A stretch of 64,000 bases of DNA from Actinomycetota bacterium (GTDB lineage: Bacteria > Actinomycetota > Actinomycetes > Streptosporangiales > Streptosporangiaceae), in NCBI GenBank assembly GCA_027313705.1, contig DAHVDE010000037.1:62001-126000 (forward strand), in the 5' to 3' direction. Positions within the stretch are counted from its first letter, which is position 1, and the number at the start of each line of letters is the position of its first letter. Below the pieces are notes generated by a model that saw nothing but the letters and a program-made list of their open reading frames with translations, ran no database searches and had not been told where the DNA came from. Positions 1-8,977 of this stretch are shown here, in pieces. The translations under genes and the position numbers were made by a program.

Positions 1-538
1 CGCCCTCGACTAGGAGCTTGCGGTAGCCGCGCCCGGTCAGTTCGCTGATGATGCCGTTCGCCGGGACGCTCTGCGCGCCGATGACGACGACGTCGGCTGT
101 CTTCCTGACCTCGAGCACCGCCTGCGCTGGCGCCTGCTCCGTGGTGAGCACGATGGTTCGTGGTACCGAGTCCCTGATCAGGGGACTGTCTGGGGCGAGA
201 CTGAGCCATTTGGTCACCACGGCGATCGGCGGGACGTGCCCGGCACGCACCCACTTGCTCCGCGACGCCGGCCCGTAGCGCTCCGCGCGGGCAGTACCGG
301 CCCCGACGACGATCACGTCGGCCAGGCTCCGCAGCACCTGGAAGAGCAGCCGGTCACCAGGGCCGGACAGGGCGCCAGATCGCCCGGCTACCGCGATCGC
401 GCCGTCCACGCTCGCGATCATGTTCGCCCGGACGCAGGTACCGCTTTCTGGGTACGCGTAGATGTGCCTGAGTTCGCTCGCGAGCTCGTTCTCGTCCTCG
501 CCCAGATCACGGCCGGGCGCGGGATAGATCTGGCGCAT
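1..538 (-). CDS. RibD C-terminal-domain (pyrimidine reductase family) protein, 3' end outside window
   Basis: Partial gene; about 179 residues are visible and it runs off the left edge. The protein starts MRQIYPAPG and contains VRANMIASVDGAIAV, then LSGPGDRLLF, ADVIVVGAGTARAERYGP and ELTGRGYRKLLVEG. These are the hallmark segments of the DHFR-like RibD C-terminal fold, which binds NADPH and reduces pyrimidine intermediates in riboflavin synthesis or related substrates. Actinobacterial paralogues of this family are annotated only as 'pyrimidine reductase family', so a riboflavin role is not certain. The ATG at 536-538 is the first start that includes the conserved N-terminus; no strong ribosome site is visible upstream. 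Family assignment is secure, substrate is not. Confidence 0.88.
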   Translation of the reverse strand, partial: MRQIYPAPGRDLGEDENELASELRHIYAYPESGTCVRANMIASVDGAIAVAGRSGALSGPGDRLLFQVLRSLADVIVVGAGTARAERYGPASRSKWVRAGHVPPIAVVTKWLSLAPDSPLIRDSVPRTIVLTTEQAPAQAVLEVRKTADVVVIGAQSVPANGIISELTGRGYRKLLVEG

Positions 539-664
539 CAGGAAAGGCTACTAGCGCACCGGATTGTCGCGCTGAAGGACCTCGGGCTCTCCCTTGCCCT
601 GGCCAGGCAGTTGCTCGGCGGAATCACCGTCGGGGAGCTGCGCGGAATGCTGCTGCTGCGGCGC
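539..664 (+). pseudogene. Remnant of a MerR-type transcriptional regulator
   Basis: A 42-codon stretch reads ERLLAHRIVALKDLG followed by LSLALARQLLGG and ITVGELRGMLLLRRG. This matches the part of MerR regulators after the winged helix (…R..I.ALKDLGLSL..I..LL…I..EELR.ML.LR). The preceding helix-turn-helix is missing, because that DNA is the start of the RibD-type gene on the other strand. After about 664 the frame loses similarity; another frame ends with QKLLLDNEAKPEPVATTS and a stop at about 770. No start codon or ribosome site fits. It is best read as a decayed fragment; it could be chance similarity. Confidence 0.4.
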
Positions 665-913
665 GGGTGTCGCGGGAGGTCCGGCGGAACGCGACGAGGG
701 CCAGGTCTTCCAGAAGCTGCTGCTCGACAACGAGGCCAAGCCCGAGCCCGTTGCTACGACGAGTTGACACCGCCCCAGATAACCAGGAACTTAAGGGAAG
801 GAATCCATCACATATTAACCAGCGGAACAGAAATGGACACAGTGCCATCGGGCACCCAGAACTTCTCGCGTCGCGTCATGTGGGACAGCCGTAACACGAC
901 CTAGGAGCACCAG

Positions 914-1316
914 GTGTCAGTACGCCGGAACAATACACTGGTCGCCGCTGGTGCGGTGCTGGCCAGCGCTTTGGTTTGACTGCATGCGGGACGGTGAGGT
1001 CGCCCGGTCAAGGCCATGCAAGCGGAAACCACGCGGGCAAAGGCCACGTGGCGACCGTATCCGCAGTGACAAAGACCATCGTCATTGACCCCCAGGTCGG
1101 AGAAAGGCTGGCGCCGCCGACGGCCAACCACTCACCCGCTCTTACCCCGCAGCAGGCGTGGGATAAGTTCATGGGACGAATTTCTGACCCAGTTGGCATA
1201 GCTGTCCCACGTCGATGAACCCAAAGCATCCGAAGCTACCGCACAATCCGTGCATCGAGTGGGGTTTCCTTAACGCCAATACGGGCCACGAGATAGACCT
1301 TACCTGGCAGCAGTAG
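914..1316 (+). pseudogene. Broken secreted lipoprotein gene (frameshift plus internal deletion)
   Basis: An AGGAG ribosome site (903-907) precedes a GTG at 914, which opens a signal peptide (SVRRNNTLVAAGAVLASAL) that stops at a TGA near 979. One frame over, the protein continues as GLTACGTV, and LTAC is a good lipobox. Restoring one G near 976-978 would join them. The second segment runs through ALTPQQAWDKFMG to DPVG and stops at 1218. A third-frame segment, HSCPTSMNPKHPKLP then HNPCIEWGFLNANTGHE, ends IDLTWQQ and stops at 1316. The segments together look like one small Cys-containing lipoprotein with two lesions. Function of the family is unknown to me. Confidence 0.75.
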
Positions 1317-1557
1317 CGAGCAGTTTAAGCAGAGTCATGCCGCTGGCTGCTTGTGCGGCACCGGGGGCCGAGGAGAGCGGGCTCCAACCGACCCGGGGTA
1401 AGCGTGCGTCAGAATGGGCAGTTCGCTCGGTACCCGGTAAACCCCTGGGCAGGTCGTGCTGTACCCGTGTCCCGGCCAGGGCCGGGACCTCGACTTGCCT
1501 GCCGCAGCCGGAGTCCCGAACGGCCTGCCACCTTGACGGCCATCTGAGGCGCACGTG
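1317..1557. other. Intergenic region with no recognisable gene
   Basis: Between the lipoprotein remnant and the DUF222/HNH gene. The open frames on both strands here are short, overlap one another, have no ribosome site and resemble no family I know. No convincing terminator hairpin was seen. Confidence 0.5.
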
Positions 1558-3189
1558 TCAGGCTGCATTGGGCGGACTGTGGCTGTGATACACCCGTGCT
1601 CCATCGGGGCTCGTCATGGTCGTGGTGCCATCGGGGTTGAGGGTGATGGTGAAGCCCCACTGGTGGACGGCGATGAGGTGATGGAAGGTGCAGAGGAGCA
1701 GGAGGTTAGTGAGCTTGGTGCGGCCGCCTTGGCTTCTGGGTTTCAGGTGGTGCACCTGGCAGGCGGCGGGCGGCTGGTCACAACCAGGGGCGGCGCAGTG
1801 CTGGTCTCGCAGGGTGACTGCGCGGCGCAAGTGCGGCGGGATGGTCTGGGTGGCATTGCCGGTGTCCAGCGGCAGGCTGACCGATCCGGCAATTCCGGCG
1901 AGTTCGCGGCGGCGCAGCCAGGAGGCGAGGCCGCGTGGTCCGGAGAGCAGGGCGGCGGCATTGGCGATGATGAGGTCCCGCACAGTGTCGGTGTTGAGCC
2001 GGACCTGTGTCGCGGCGTTGCCGGGGAGTGGACTGGTGACTGCGCGGGTGAGCCGGTCCAGCAGGCGGTAGTCAATCGCTCCGGTGACGATGGGGATGAT
2101 CGTGGCGTCGCATTCCTCGCCGGCGCCGGCGATCGGCCAGCCGGGTGCTGGACTAGGCCAGGCGGTACCGGGCCGCGAGTCGCCGCGGCGGCGGAGAAGT
2201 TCTTCCAGGGACAGGTGAAGCTGGATCTGCACCGGCTGCCCGGCCCGGTCGGGCAGGTTCCTAACGGCTATCAGCCGGCGCAGCGCCTCGTAGAGCGCAT
2301 CGTGCTGGCGCTGCGGCACCGTCCGGGTATCCTCCGGGCCGGCCTTCTTGCCCAGCGAGTCCAGCACCGCGCGCAGCGCCGCCGCGCAGCCGGGAGACAG
2401 GTCGGCTTCTAGCCGCCCCGCCCCGCCAAACGTCACCGCCAGCCACAGCTTCCCGTCATTGTCTGCGCTGCCCCCCGTACCGTGATCGACTCCGCGGCCA
2501 CGGTCATCGTCACAGCCAGAACCAGACCTTTGGTCAGCGGCCCGGTTAGCTGCCCGGTCATCGGAGCCGCAGCCAGGACCAGAGCCCGGATCGCGGTCAG
2601 AGCCAAGGCCAGGGCCGCGGTCAGAGCCGCCGCCGGAACCCCGGCTTCTTGGGTCTCCCGTGCTGGCGGAGTCCGCGAGCCTGGCATGCAATTCCTCGGC
2701 GATGATCGCGAGGTCAGGCAGTTCGGCACCGTCGGCGACCGCCTGAAGCAAGATCGCGTCCGCCTCGTCGCGTCGCCCGGCAGGAAGCAGGTCGGTCCAG
2801 GCGCAGATTCGCCGTGCCCACGACCCGGACACCCGAGCTGATGCCAGTGCGTCTGCGACCAGGCGGTGTGTCCGCAGTCGTCGCATCCAGGCCATCGATG
2901 CACTCGCGGAGCCGTTGCTCACCTTGGTCCGCCACCGTAGCCACGACCGCGCCGATCCCGCTCCGTCCCCCTCGAACCCCCGGTGCCGGTCAAACGCCGA
3001 CAGCACCGACGCCCGTGCCGCGATCAGCAGCGATTCCGCGTTTTCCAGCCCGCGCAATCCGTCGGCCAGCACGCTCGTCGGCGCCGATGTCAGGTCAGCC
3101 TGACCGAGCCAGCGCAGCCCGGACAGAGCCATCGCGAGCGCGTCGCCCGACGACGAAGGCGCGCCCGCAGCCAAGCCAGAGACAGCCAT
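1558..3189 (-). CDS. DUF222 / HNH endonuclease domain protein (13E12-repeat type)
   Basis: 543 residues. The N-terminal half is the alpha-helical DUF222 region (…LADGLRGLENAESLLIAAR…, AFDRHRGFEGDGAGSARSWL). A low-complexity Gly/Ser/Asp/Arg linker follows at about residues 185-235. The C-terminus holds an HNH nuclease fold: CAAPGCDQPPAACQVHHLKP, then GGRTKLTNLLLLC and FHHLIAVHQWG, giving Cys pairs and the His-rich catalytic core. These proteins are abundant and often mobile in actinobacteria, but no cellular role is established. The ATG at 3189 is preferred over a GTG three codons upstream because the GGGAGG site lies about 8 nt before it. It is the only intact gene in a stretch otherwise full of decayed genes. 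Confidence 0.9.
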   Translation of the reverse strand: MAVSGLAAGAPSSSGDALAMALSGLRWLGQADLTSAPTSVLADGLRGLENAESLLIAARASVLSAFDRHRGFEGDGAGSARSWLRWRTKVSNGSASASMAWMRRLRTHRLVADALASARVSGSWARRICAWTDLLPAGRRDEADAILLQAVADGAELPDLAIIAEELHARLADSASTGDPRSRGSGGGSDRGPGLGSDRDPGSGPGCGSDDRAANRAADQRSGSGCDDDRGRGVDHGTGGSADNDGKLWLAVTFGGAGRLEADLSPGCAAALRAVLDSLGKKAGPEDTRTVPQRQHDALYEALRRLIAVRNLPDRAGQPVQIQLHLSLEELLRRRGDSRPGTAWPSPAPGWPIAGAGEECDATIIPIVTGAIDYRLLDRLTRAVTSPLPGNAATQVRLNTDTVRDLIIANAAALLSGPRGLASWLRRRELAGIAGSVSLPLDTGNATQTIPPHLRRAVTLRDQHCAAPGCDQPPAACQVHHLKPRSQGGRTKLTNLLLLCTFHHLIAVHQWGFTITLNPDGTTTMTSPDGARVYHSHSPPNAA

Positions 3190-3837
3190 CAGGCACACCT
3201 CCCTCGATTAGCCCAGCCGTCGATGACAAAGGGGACAACCAAACCAGCACGGGAGGGCCACTCAAACCGGGGGAACAAACTCAACACCAAGCCAACCTCA
3301 AAGCCAGCCCAACACCTCAACCCCGGCGATGCCGTCTCTCTTATCTCGCCAGTACGCTACCGAACCGCACTGACAGTCTCAGATCGGCGCGTCAGGCGGG
3401 CCATTGGCGCGTGATGGCGGGCCCGAAGTTCGTGCGCGGTCGCCGTTCGCGCATTTGCCAATTGGATAAGCCGGCCCTCCCGTTGCTTCCCAAGGAAGAC
3501 ACCATCGGATGCCCGGGAGCCCTCACGACGTACACGCTGGCGTTCTACGGCCGCACTGGCCTGCTAGGTGGCCCGGCGACCTTCCAGCCAACGGCCTGCA
3601 ACGTCATAGCGGGCCAGCATCTGCGCGCCCGCATCTACCGCGTGAACTCACCCCTTTGGCCGGCACTTGGCCGGGCAATCGGCTTGCCAGGGGCCACCGA
3701 GGCAACGTTCCAGGGAAGCAAACCGCACCGGGTATAGGCGCCGCGACGGCGTAAACCGACACGGTGACATTGTTGTTCCGGTCAGCCCTGCCGGGCTGGG
3801 CGGCGGGGCGGCTGATGTCAAGGGTTCCGCGTGCCCG
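3190..3837. other. Long non-coding stretch, probably decayed DNA
   Basis: About 650 bp with no gene I can support. Open frames on the plus strand run through it but carry no ribosome site and no recognisable domain. The stretch at 3190-3330 is A/C-rich compared with the rest of the window, as expected for a promoter region upstream of the HNH gene. The lost N-terminal half of the DUF5919 gene at 3838 should lie here but is not recognisable. Confidence 0.5.
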
Positions 3838-4116
3838 GCGTCCCTGTGGCGCAAGCTCATCACCGCAGCGAAGTCAGAGATCACCTTCGCCGGGTACACG
3901 TCCTACTTCCTGTGGATCGAGCAGCCCAACCTCGTCGCCGCGCTACGCCGCAAAGCGGACGCCGGGTGCAAGGTGCGCTTCCTGCTCGGAGACCCGGACA
4001 GCGTAGTCACCCGCGAGCCACGTCCGGCGCTGCCAGGATGACGGAATCTTCGACGCTTCACCATGCACGTCAACGCGCTCTGGGACGAAGGACGGCAGGT
4101 ATTCTCAAAGGCCTAG
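3838..4116 (+). pseudogene. Fragment of a DUF5919-domain (often XRE-fused) regulator
   Basis: The reading frame gives SLWRKLITAAKSEITFAGYT, SYFLWIEQPNLVAALRRK and VRFLLGDPDSVVTRE. This is the start of the phospholipase-D-like DUF5919 domain that follows an XRE helix-turn-helix in many actinobacterial regulators. It then jumps, with the middle deleted, to DDGIFD and after a one-base shift to RFTMHVNALWDEGRQVFSKA and a TAG at 4114-4116, which is the normal C-terminus. So the N-terminal HTH, the centre of the domain and the frame are all lost. I infer a dead gene. Confidence 0.72.
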
Positions 4117-4190
4117 GCATGGTGCGGCTTGGCAGGCTTGGCGCGGCAAGGCTACGCGAGGTGTGGCGGGGCATAGGCAGCATGCGGAAG

Positions 4191-6440
4191 TCAGGGCTGC
4201 GGCTTGGCGGTGCGCAGAACGACCATGGCCCGTGCGGCGACCTCGATCGCGCAGCCGGTCGCTGCGTCGACGGTGAATCGACTGCCGGCGGGTGCGCCGC
4301 CTGGCGGCTGGCGGTTGCCCGTAGGGTCCTGCGCCTTGGTACCGGCCTGGCCAGGGCTGGCCGCGGTGGCCGTGCCGGCCCCGTTGGGGCCGATGGCCTG
4401 CGTGTCAGGCGATCCGGTGTTGACGACGATCTGCCAGGAGATTCCTGGCGAGCCGACGCCTGGCGGGATGGTGAAGGTGACCGGATCAGTGTGCGCGTTG
4501 AGCAGCAGGACGAAGTCGGCGTCGGTGATCCGCTCGCCCCGCGGGCCCGGCTCGGTGATCGCGTCGCCGTTGACGCAGATCGCGAGTGACCTGGCCCAGT
4601 CGGCGTTCCAGTCCGCCTGGGACATTTCCGTGCCGGCCGGTGTCAGCCACAAGATGTCCCGCTGCCCGTCCCGTGACCCGCCAGGCAGGCCGCTGAAGAA
4701 GCGCCGCCGCCTGAACAGCGGGTGCGCCCGGCGCAGCGCGGACAACGCCGCCACGAACTCGGTCAGGTCGCCATGTTCTGCGGCGGCCGCCCAGTCGACC
4801 CAGGAGATCTCATTGTCCTGGCAGTAGCTGTTGTTGTTGCCCTGCTGGGTACGGCCAAGCTCGTCCCCGGCGAGCAGCATCGGGATGCCCTGTGAGAAAA
4901 ACAGGGTCACCAGGAAGTTCCGCACCTGACGGGCCCGCAGTTCGAGTACTGCGGGATCGGAGGTCGGCCCTTCGGCACCGCAGTTCCATGACCGGTTGTC
5001 GTCGGAACCGTCCCTGTTCTGCTCCTTGTTGGCCTCGTTGTGCTTGTGCTGGTAGCTGACCAGGTCGGCGAGGGTGAAGCCATCGTGGCAGGTGACGAAG
5101 TTGACCGAGGCGACTGGCCGCCGCGCGCTTGTCTCGTAAAGGTCGCTCGAGCCGGTCAGCCGCGACGCGAGCTCAGGCAGCTGGCCTGAGGTGCCGCGCC
5201 AGTAGTCGCGCACCGTGTCGCGATACTTGCCGTTCCACTCGGTCCACAGCGGCGGGAACTTGCCGACCTGGTAGCCGCCCTGGCCGACGTCCCAGGGCTC
5301 GGCGATCAGCTTGACCTGCGACACCAGCGGGTCCTGCTGCACCAGGTCGAAGAACGTGGACAGGCGGTCGACGTCGTGCAGTTCCCTGGCCAGCGCCGCT
5401 GCGAGGTCGAACCTGAACCCGTCGACATGCATCTCGTCGATCCAGTACCGCAACGAGTCCATGATGAGCTGAAGCGCGTGCGGATGCCTGACGTTGAGGC
5501 TGTTGCCGCAGCCGGTGTAGTCAAGGTAGACGGACGGCTCGTCGTCAGCTAGACGGTAGTAGGCCGCATTGTCGATGCCGCGGAAGGACAGCGTTGGCCC
5601 GAGGGCGCCAGACTCCGCCGTGTGGTTGTAGACGACGTCGAGAATGACCTCTATGCCTGCCTGGTGCAAGGTCTTGACCATCGACTTGAACTCGGCCACC
5701 TGCCCGTGCGGCGCTGCCGCGGACGCGTAGCCGTTGTGGGGCGCGAAGAAGCCGATGGTGTTGTAGCCCCAGTAGTTCGTCAGGCCGCGCTCGACCAGGG
5801 ACGGCTCGGCTACCGACTGATGCACTGGCATCAGTTCGATCGCGGTCACTCCTAGGCGCTGCAAGTGCTCGATGATCGCGGGTGACGCGATACCGGCATA
5901 ACTGCCCCGCAACTCCGCCGGCACGCCCGGATGTCGCAGCGTCAGCCCGCGCACGTGCGCCTCGTAGATCAGGCTGTCCTGGTAAGGCGTGCGAAGCTGC
6001 TGGTCGCCGCCCCAGTCGAAATACGGGTTGATCACCACGTTGCGCGGCATGAACGGGGCGCTGTCATCGGCGCTCAGGGAGTGAGGGTCGTTGCTGCCCA
6101 GCACGTAGGAATACAGGGCCTGGTTGGCCTTGACCTGGCCATCAACGGCCTTGCCGTACGGGTCGAGCAGGAGCTTGGCCGGGTTGCATCGGTGACCGCG
6201 GCGCGGCTCGTATGGACCGTAGACCCGGAACCCGTAACGCTGGCCAGGGCCGACGTCCGGCAGGTAGCAGTGCCAGACGAAGCCGTCAACTTCGGAGAGC
6301 GTGACGCGGGTTTCGGTGTCTTCCTGGTCGAACAAGCAGAGTTCGACCTGCTCGGCAACTTCGGAAAAGATAGCGAAGTTAGTTCCAGAACCATCCCAGA
6401 TCGCGCCAAGTGGGTATGCATTACCGGGCCATACGCGCAT
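4191..6440 (-). CDS. glgX: Glycogen debranching enzyme GlgX
   Basis: 749 residues. An isoamylase-type enzyme that hydrolyses alpha-1,6 branches of phosphorylase-limited glycogen in the cytoplasm. The N-terminal carbohydrate-binding module begins VWPGNAYPLGAIWDGSGTNF. The GH13 barrel shows DVVYNHTAES, DGFRFDLAAAL (catalytic Asp), KLIAEPWDVGQGGYQVG (acid/base Glu) and FVTCHDGFTLADLVSY. The C-terminal sheet domain is interrupted by a low-complexity stretch rich in Gly/Ala/Pro (about residues 675-720), which accounts for the length above the usual 700 or so. An AAGG-type ribosome site precedes the ATG. The upstream acyl-CoA dehydrogenase ends 10 bp before, so cotranscription is likely although the functions are unrelated. 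Confidence 0.95.
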   Translation of the reverse strand: MRVWPGNAYPLGAIWDGSGTNFAIFSEVAEQVELCLFDQEDTETRVTLSEVDGFVWHCYLPDVGPGQRYGFRVYGPYEPRRGHRCNPAKLLLDPYGKAVDGQVKANQALYSYVLGSNDPHSLSADDSAPFMPRNVVINPYFDWGGDQQLRTPYQDSLIYEAHVRGLTLRHPGVPAELRGSYAGIASPAIIEHLQRLGVTAIELMPVHQSVAEPSLVERGLTNYWGYNTIGFFAPHNGYASAAAPHGQVAEFKSMVKTLHQAGIEVILDVVYNHTAESGALGPTLSFRGIDNAAYYRLADDEPSVYLDYTGCGNSLNVRHPHALQLIMDSLRYWIDEMHVDGFRFDLAAALARELHDVDRLSTFFDLVQQDPLVSQVKLIAEPWDVGQGGYQVGKFPPLWTEWNGKYRDTVRDYWRGTSGQLPELASRLTGSSDLYETSARRPVASVNFVTCHDGFTLADLVSYQHKHNEANKEQNRDGSDDNRSWNCGAEGPTSDPAVLELRARQVRNFLVTLFFSQGIPMLLAGDELGRTQQGNNNSYCQDNEISWVDWAAAAEHGDLTEFVAALSALRRAHPLFRRRRFFSGLPGGSRDGQRDILWLTPAGTEMSQADWNADWARSLAICVNGDAITEPGPRGERITDADFVLLLNAHTDPVTFTIPPGVGSPGISWQIVVNTGSPDTQAIGPNGAGTATAASPGQAGTKAQDPTGNRQPPGGAPAGSRFTVDAATGCAIEVAARAMVVLRTAKPQP

Positions 6441-6450
6441 TCAGAAGACC

Positions 6451-8133
6451 TTACCTGGTGCCGGCCCGGCCAAGAACCGGCGTAAGTTCGAGTCCGTCAG
6501 GCAGCATTCCGAACGACACACCTGGACCACTGAGTCCACCCGTCCCGGCCAGCCTGGTTGCCAGGAATGCATCGCTGACGGCTGCTGGCGAATTTTTTAG
6601 CATTAGTGAACACTGCAGGGTAACTGTCAACAGGCCGGCCAGTCGCCGCGCCTGAAACTGCGCGGATACCCGGTCGGCGCTCGACAAGGCGGAAAGCTCC
6701 GCAAAGAGGCGATCGGTAGCCCGGTCGAACCTGCGGTCCGCGCCAGCGTCCGATGTCAGTTCTGCCCGGAGCGACTCTATGCCCTCAGCGGATCTAGCGG
6801 AGGATCGCGATAGCGCGCGCAGCAAGTCAAGCGCGGTCACATTGCCCGAGCCTTCCCAGATCGAGTTGAGCGGCGCGTCCCGGTAGAGCCTGGGCATAAC
6901 CGACTCCTCGACATAGCCGTTGCCGCCGAGGCACTCGAGAGCTTCGGCCACGACGAGCGGCGTGCGCTTGCAGATCCAGTGCTTGGCCGCGGGCAGCATC
7001 AGCCGCAGCAGAGCAGCCTCCGCCGGGTCGCCGCGGGCGGCACGGTCGGCCGCCGCCGCCAGCCGCATCGCGAGCAGCGTAGCCGCCTCTGACTCAAGCG
7101 CCAGGTCGGCGAGCACGGCCCGCATGGCCGGCTGATCGGCCAGGGTTACCCCGAAGACCTTGCGGTGCCTGGCATGATGCGCGGCCTCGACGACGGCCTG
7201 CCTGATCGTCGCGGCGCTGCCGATAATGCAGTCCAGCCTGGTCGAGCTGACCATCTCGATGATCGTCGGCACGCCCCGGCCAAGCTCACCGACTGGCCAG
7301 GCGACCGCATTTTCGTACTCGACCTCGGCGGAGGCATTGGAGCGGTTACCCAGCTTGTCCTTGAGCCGCCGCAGGTACATGGCGTTCCTGGTGCCATCTG
7401 GCAGCACGCGGGGGAGAAGGAAGCAGCTAAGCCCTTCTGGCGCCTGCGCCAGGATCAGGAACATGTCGCACATGGGCGCCGAGCAGAACCACTTGTGGCC
7501 GGTGATCAGGTAGCTGCCGTCGCCAGCCGCCACGGCTCGGCTCGTGTTGGCCCTGACGTCAGAACCGCCTTGCTTCTCGGTCATCGCCATGCCCGCCAGC
7601 AGCCCAGCCTTGGTTTGCGGTGCGGCAAGAACGGGCTGGTAGACGTGACTGGTGAGCAAGGGCTCATAGCTCGCGGCTAGCTCTGGCGCGTGGCGGAGGG
7701 CGGGGACAACCGAATAGGTCATGGAGATCGGGCAGCCATGCCCGGCTTCTGCCTGGGTCCAGACGTAGAACTTGGCCGCGCGGGCGACGTGAGCGCCAGG
7801 CCGGTCACTGGCCCAGGGTGCGGCGTGCAGGCCGTGGCTGATTGCCGCGGCCATCAGTTGGTGCCAGGCCGGGTGGAACTCGACCTCGTCGATCTGGTGA
7901 CCGTACCTGTCATGCGTGCGCAGGACGGGCGAGTGCACGTTGGCGAGCCTGGCCTGCTCGAGCACTTCGCTGGTGCCTGCTTGCCGACCGATTTCATGAA
8001 GTTCAGGCAGCGCCCAGGCGGCCTGATATTCGGTGACACAGGTGAGCAGTGCCTGATCGGCAGCTACGTCATGCCCGGCGAGCGGAGGGGCCTGATTGAA
8101 GACCTCGTGCGTGCTCAGGTGTGGATACCGCAC
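6451..8133 (-). CDS. AidB-like acyl-CoA dehydrogenase
   Basis: 560 residues, a flavoprotein of the acyl-CoA dehydrogenase superfamily. The N-terminal THEVFNQAPPLAGHD, central MTYSVVPALR, GMAMTEKQGGSDVRANTSRA (FAD/substrate loop) and GHKWFCSAP, and C-terminal ECLGGNGYVEESVMPRLYRD with PLNSIWEGSGNV, define the AidB/isovaleryl-CoA-dehydrogenase-like branch. E. coli AidB is linked to alkylation damage, but most actinobacterial members are uncharacterised, so substrate is unknown. The start at 8133 lies 19 bp inside the end of cysH, implying translational coupling. A window-internal link to alkylation repair (ogt, ada-alkA at 58-60 kb) is thematic only. Confidence 0.9.
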   Translation of the reverse strand: MRYPHLSTHEVFNQAPPLAGHDVAADQALLTCVTEYQAAWALPELHEIGRQAGTSEVLEQARLANVHSPVLRTHDRYGHQIDEVEFHPAWHQLMAAAISHGLHAAPWASDRPGAHVARAAKFYVWTQAEAGHGCPISMTYSVVPALRHAPELAASYEPLLTSHVYQPVLAAPQTKAGLLAGMAMTEKQGGSDVRANTSRAVAAGDGSYLITGHKWFCSAPMCDMFLILAQAPEGLSCFLLPRVLPDGTRNAMYLRRLKDKLGNRSNASAEVEYENAVAWPVGELGRGVPTIIEMVSSTRLDCIIGSAATIRQAVVEAAHHARHRKVFGVTLADQPAMRAVLADLALESEAATLLAMRLAAAADRAARGDPAEAALLRLMLPAAKHWICKRTPLVVAEALECLGGNGYVEESVMPRLYRDAPLNSIWEGSGNVTALDLLRALSRSSARSAEGIESLRAELTSDAGADRRFDRATDRLFAELSALSSADRVSAQFQARRLAGLLTVTLQCSLMLKNSPAAVSDAFLATRLAGTGGLSGPGVSFGMLPDGLELTPVLGRAGTR

Positions 8134-8816
8134 TCTGTCTTCGCGGTACCCGCCCAGCGGCCGCTGCGAGGGTCGGCTCCCGGTGCCACCCGTGCGGTGC
8201 AGGTGTGGCAGCCGATCGAGGGGTAACCGTCGTAGACCAGCGGGTTGACGAGCACGCCGTTCTCGGCGATGTAATCATCGACGTCCTGCTGGGTCCACTC
8301 GATGATCGGATTCACCTTGACCATCTGCCTGCGCGAGTCCCATTGGACGACCTTGGTGCTCGTGCGGGCGTCGGTCTCTTCCCTGCGCACGCCGGTGATC
8401 CAGGCGTCGTATGGCTCGAGTGACTGCTCGAGCGGTATGACCTTGCGCAGATAGCAGCACAGGTCGGGGTTTCGCGCGAAGAGCTTGGGCCCGAGTTCGC
8501 GGTCCTGCTCATCGACCGTCGTCGACGGCGTGATGTTGCGCACATTGACCGGGTAGACCACGGAAACTGCGTCTCTGGTGCCGATCGTCTCGGCGAAGTG
8601 GTAGCCGGTGTCGAGGAACAGCACGTCTATTCCCGGCACCTCGCGGGAGGCGAGGTCGATGATGACGGCGTCGGTCATCGAGGAGGTGATGCACAGCCGG
8701 TCGCCGAAGGTCTTCCCTGCCCACTTGATGACCTCGCTCGCCGGCGCACCTTCGAGACTCTCGGCGGCGCTGGCGGCTAGCTCATCCATCGCGCGCCCGT
8801 TGGCCTCGCCGGTCAT
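8115..8816 (-). CDS. cysH: Phosphoadenylyl/adenylyl-sulfate reductase (APS-type, iron-sulfur)
   Basis: 233 residues. Reduces activated sulfate to sulfite using thioredoxin in assimilatory sulfate reduction. The PAPS-reductase fold is shown by ITSSMTDAVIIDL and DVLFLDTGYHF. The catalytic C-terminal Cys is in ECGIHT. A Cys-Cys pair (PDLCCYLRK) and a CHTC pair near the end are the ligands of a [4Fe-4S] cluster, which is the signature of enzymes that use APS directly rather than PAPS; this assignment is from family knowledge. GGGGTGA lies 5 nt before the ATG. No sulfite reductase or sulfurylase gene is adjacent, which is unusual compared with standard actinobacterial sulfate clusters. Confidence 0.92.
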   Translation of the reverse strand: MTGEANGRAMDELAASAAESLEGAPASEVIKWAGKTFGDRLCITSSMTDAVIIDLASREVPGIDVLFLDTGYHFAETIGTRDAVSVVYPVNVRNITPSTTVDEQDRELGPKLFARNPDLCCYLRKVIPLEQSLEPYDAWITGVRREETDARTSTKVVQWDSRRQMVKVNPIIEWTQQDVDDYIAENGVLVNPLVYDGYPSIGCHTCTARVAPGADPRSGRWAGTAKTECGIHT

Positions 8817-8977
8817 GCGGTCACCCCAATCGTAGACGGCACAGTTACACAGTAGGCCAAAAAGCTACAGAACACACCTGCGGCGCGTCGGTTCACTGCC
8901 TCGTCCTGCCCGCCGGCCTGCACTCCAAGCATGGCGGTAACCAGCGTGAAATGCTGGCTACTCCTAGCCGGCTCAGC

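Noticed and set aside
1555-2412. 285-residue open frame on the plus strand
   Set aside because: It is exactly antisense to the DUF222/HNH gene, whose protein is recognisable; long antisense frames are expected at this GC content.
6451-8133. Possible functional link of the AidB-like gene with ada-alkA and ogt
   Set aside because: The genes are 50 kb apart and share no visible regulatory site; AidB's role in alkylation repair is not general to this family.
8941-8957. CCAGC-n7-GCTGG hairpin considered as a sulfur riboswitch or terminator near cysH
   Set aside because: A 5-bp stem alone is too weak, there is no conserved riboswitch core, and it is not in the cysH leader.
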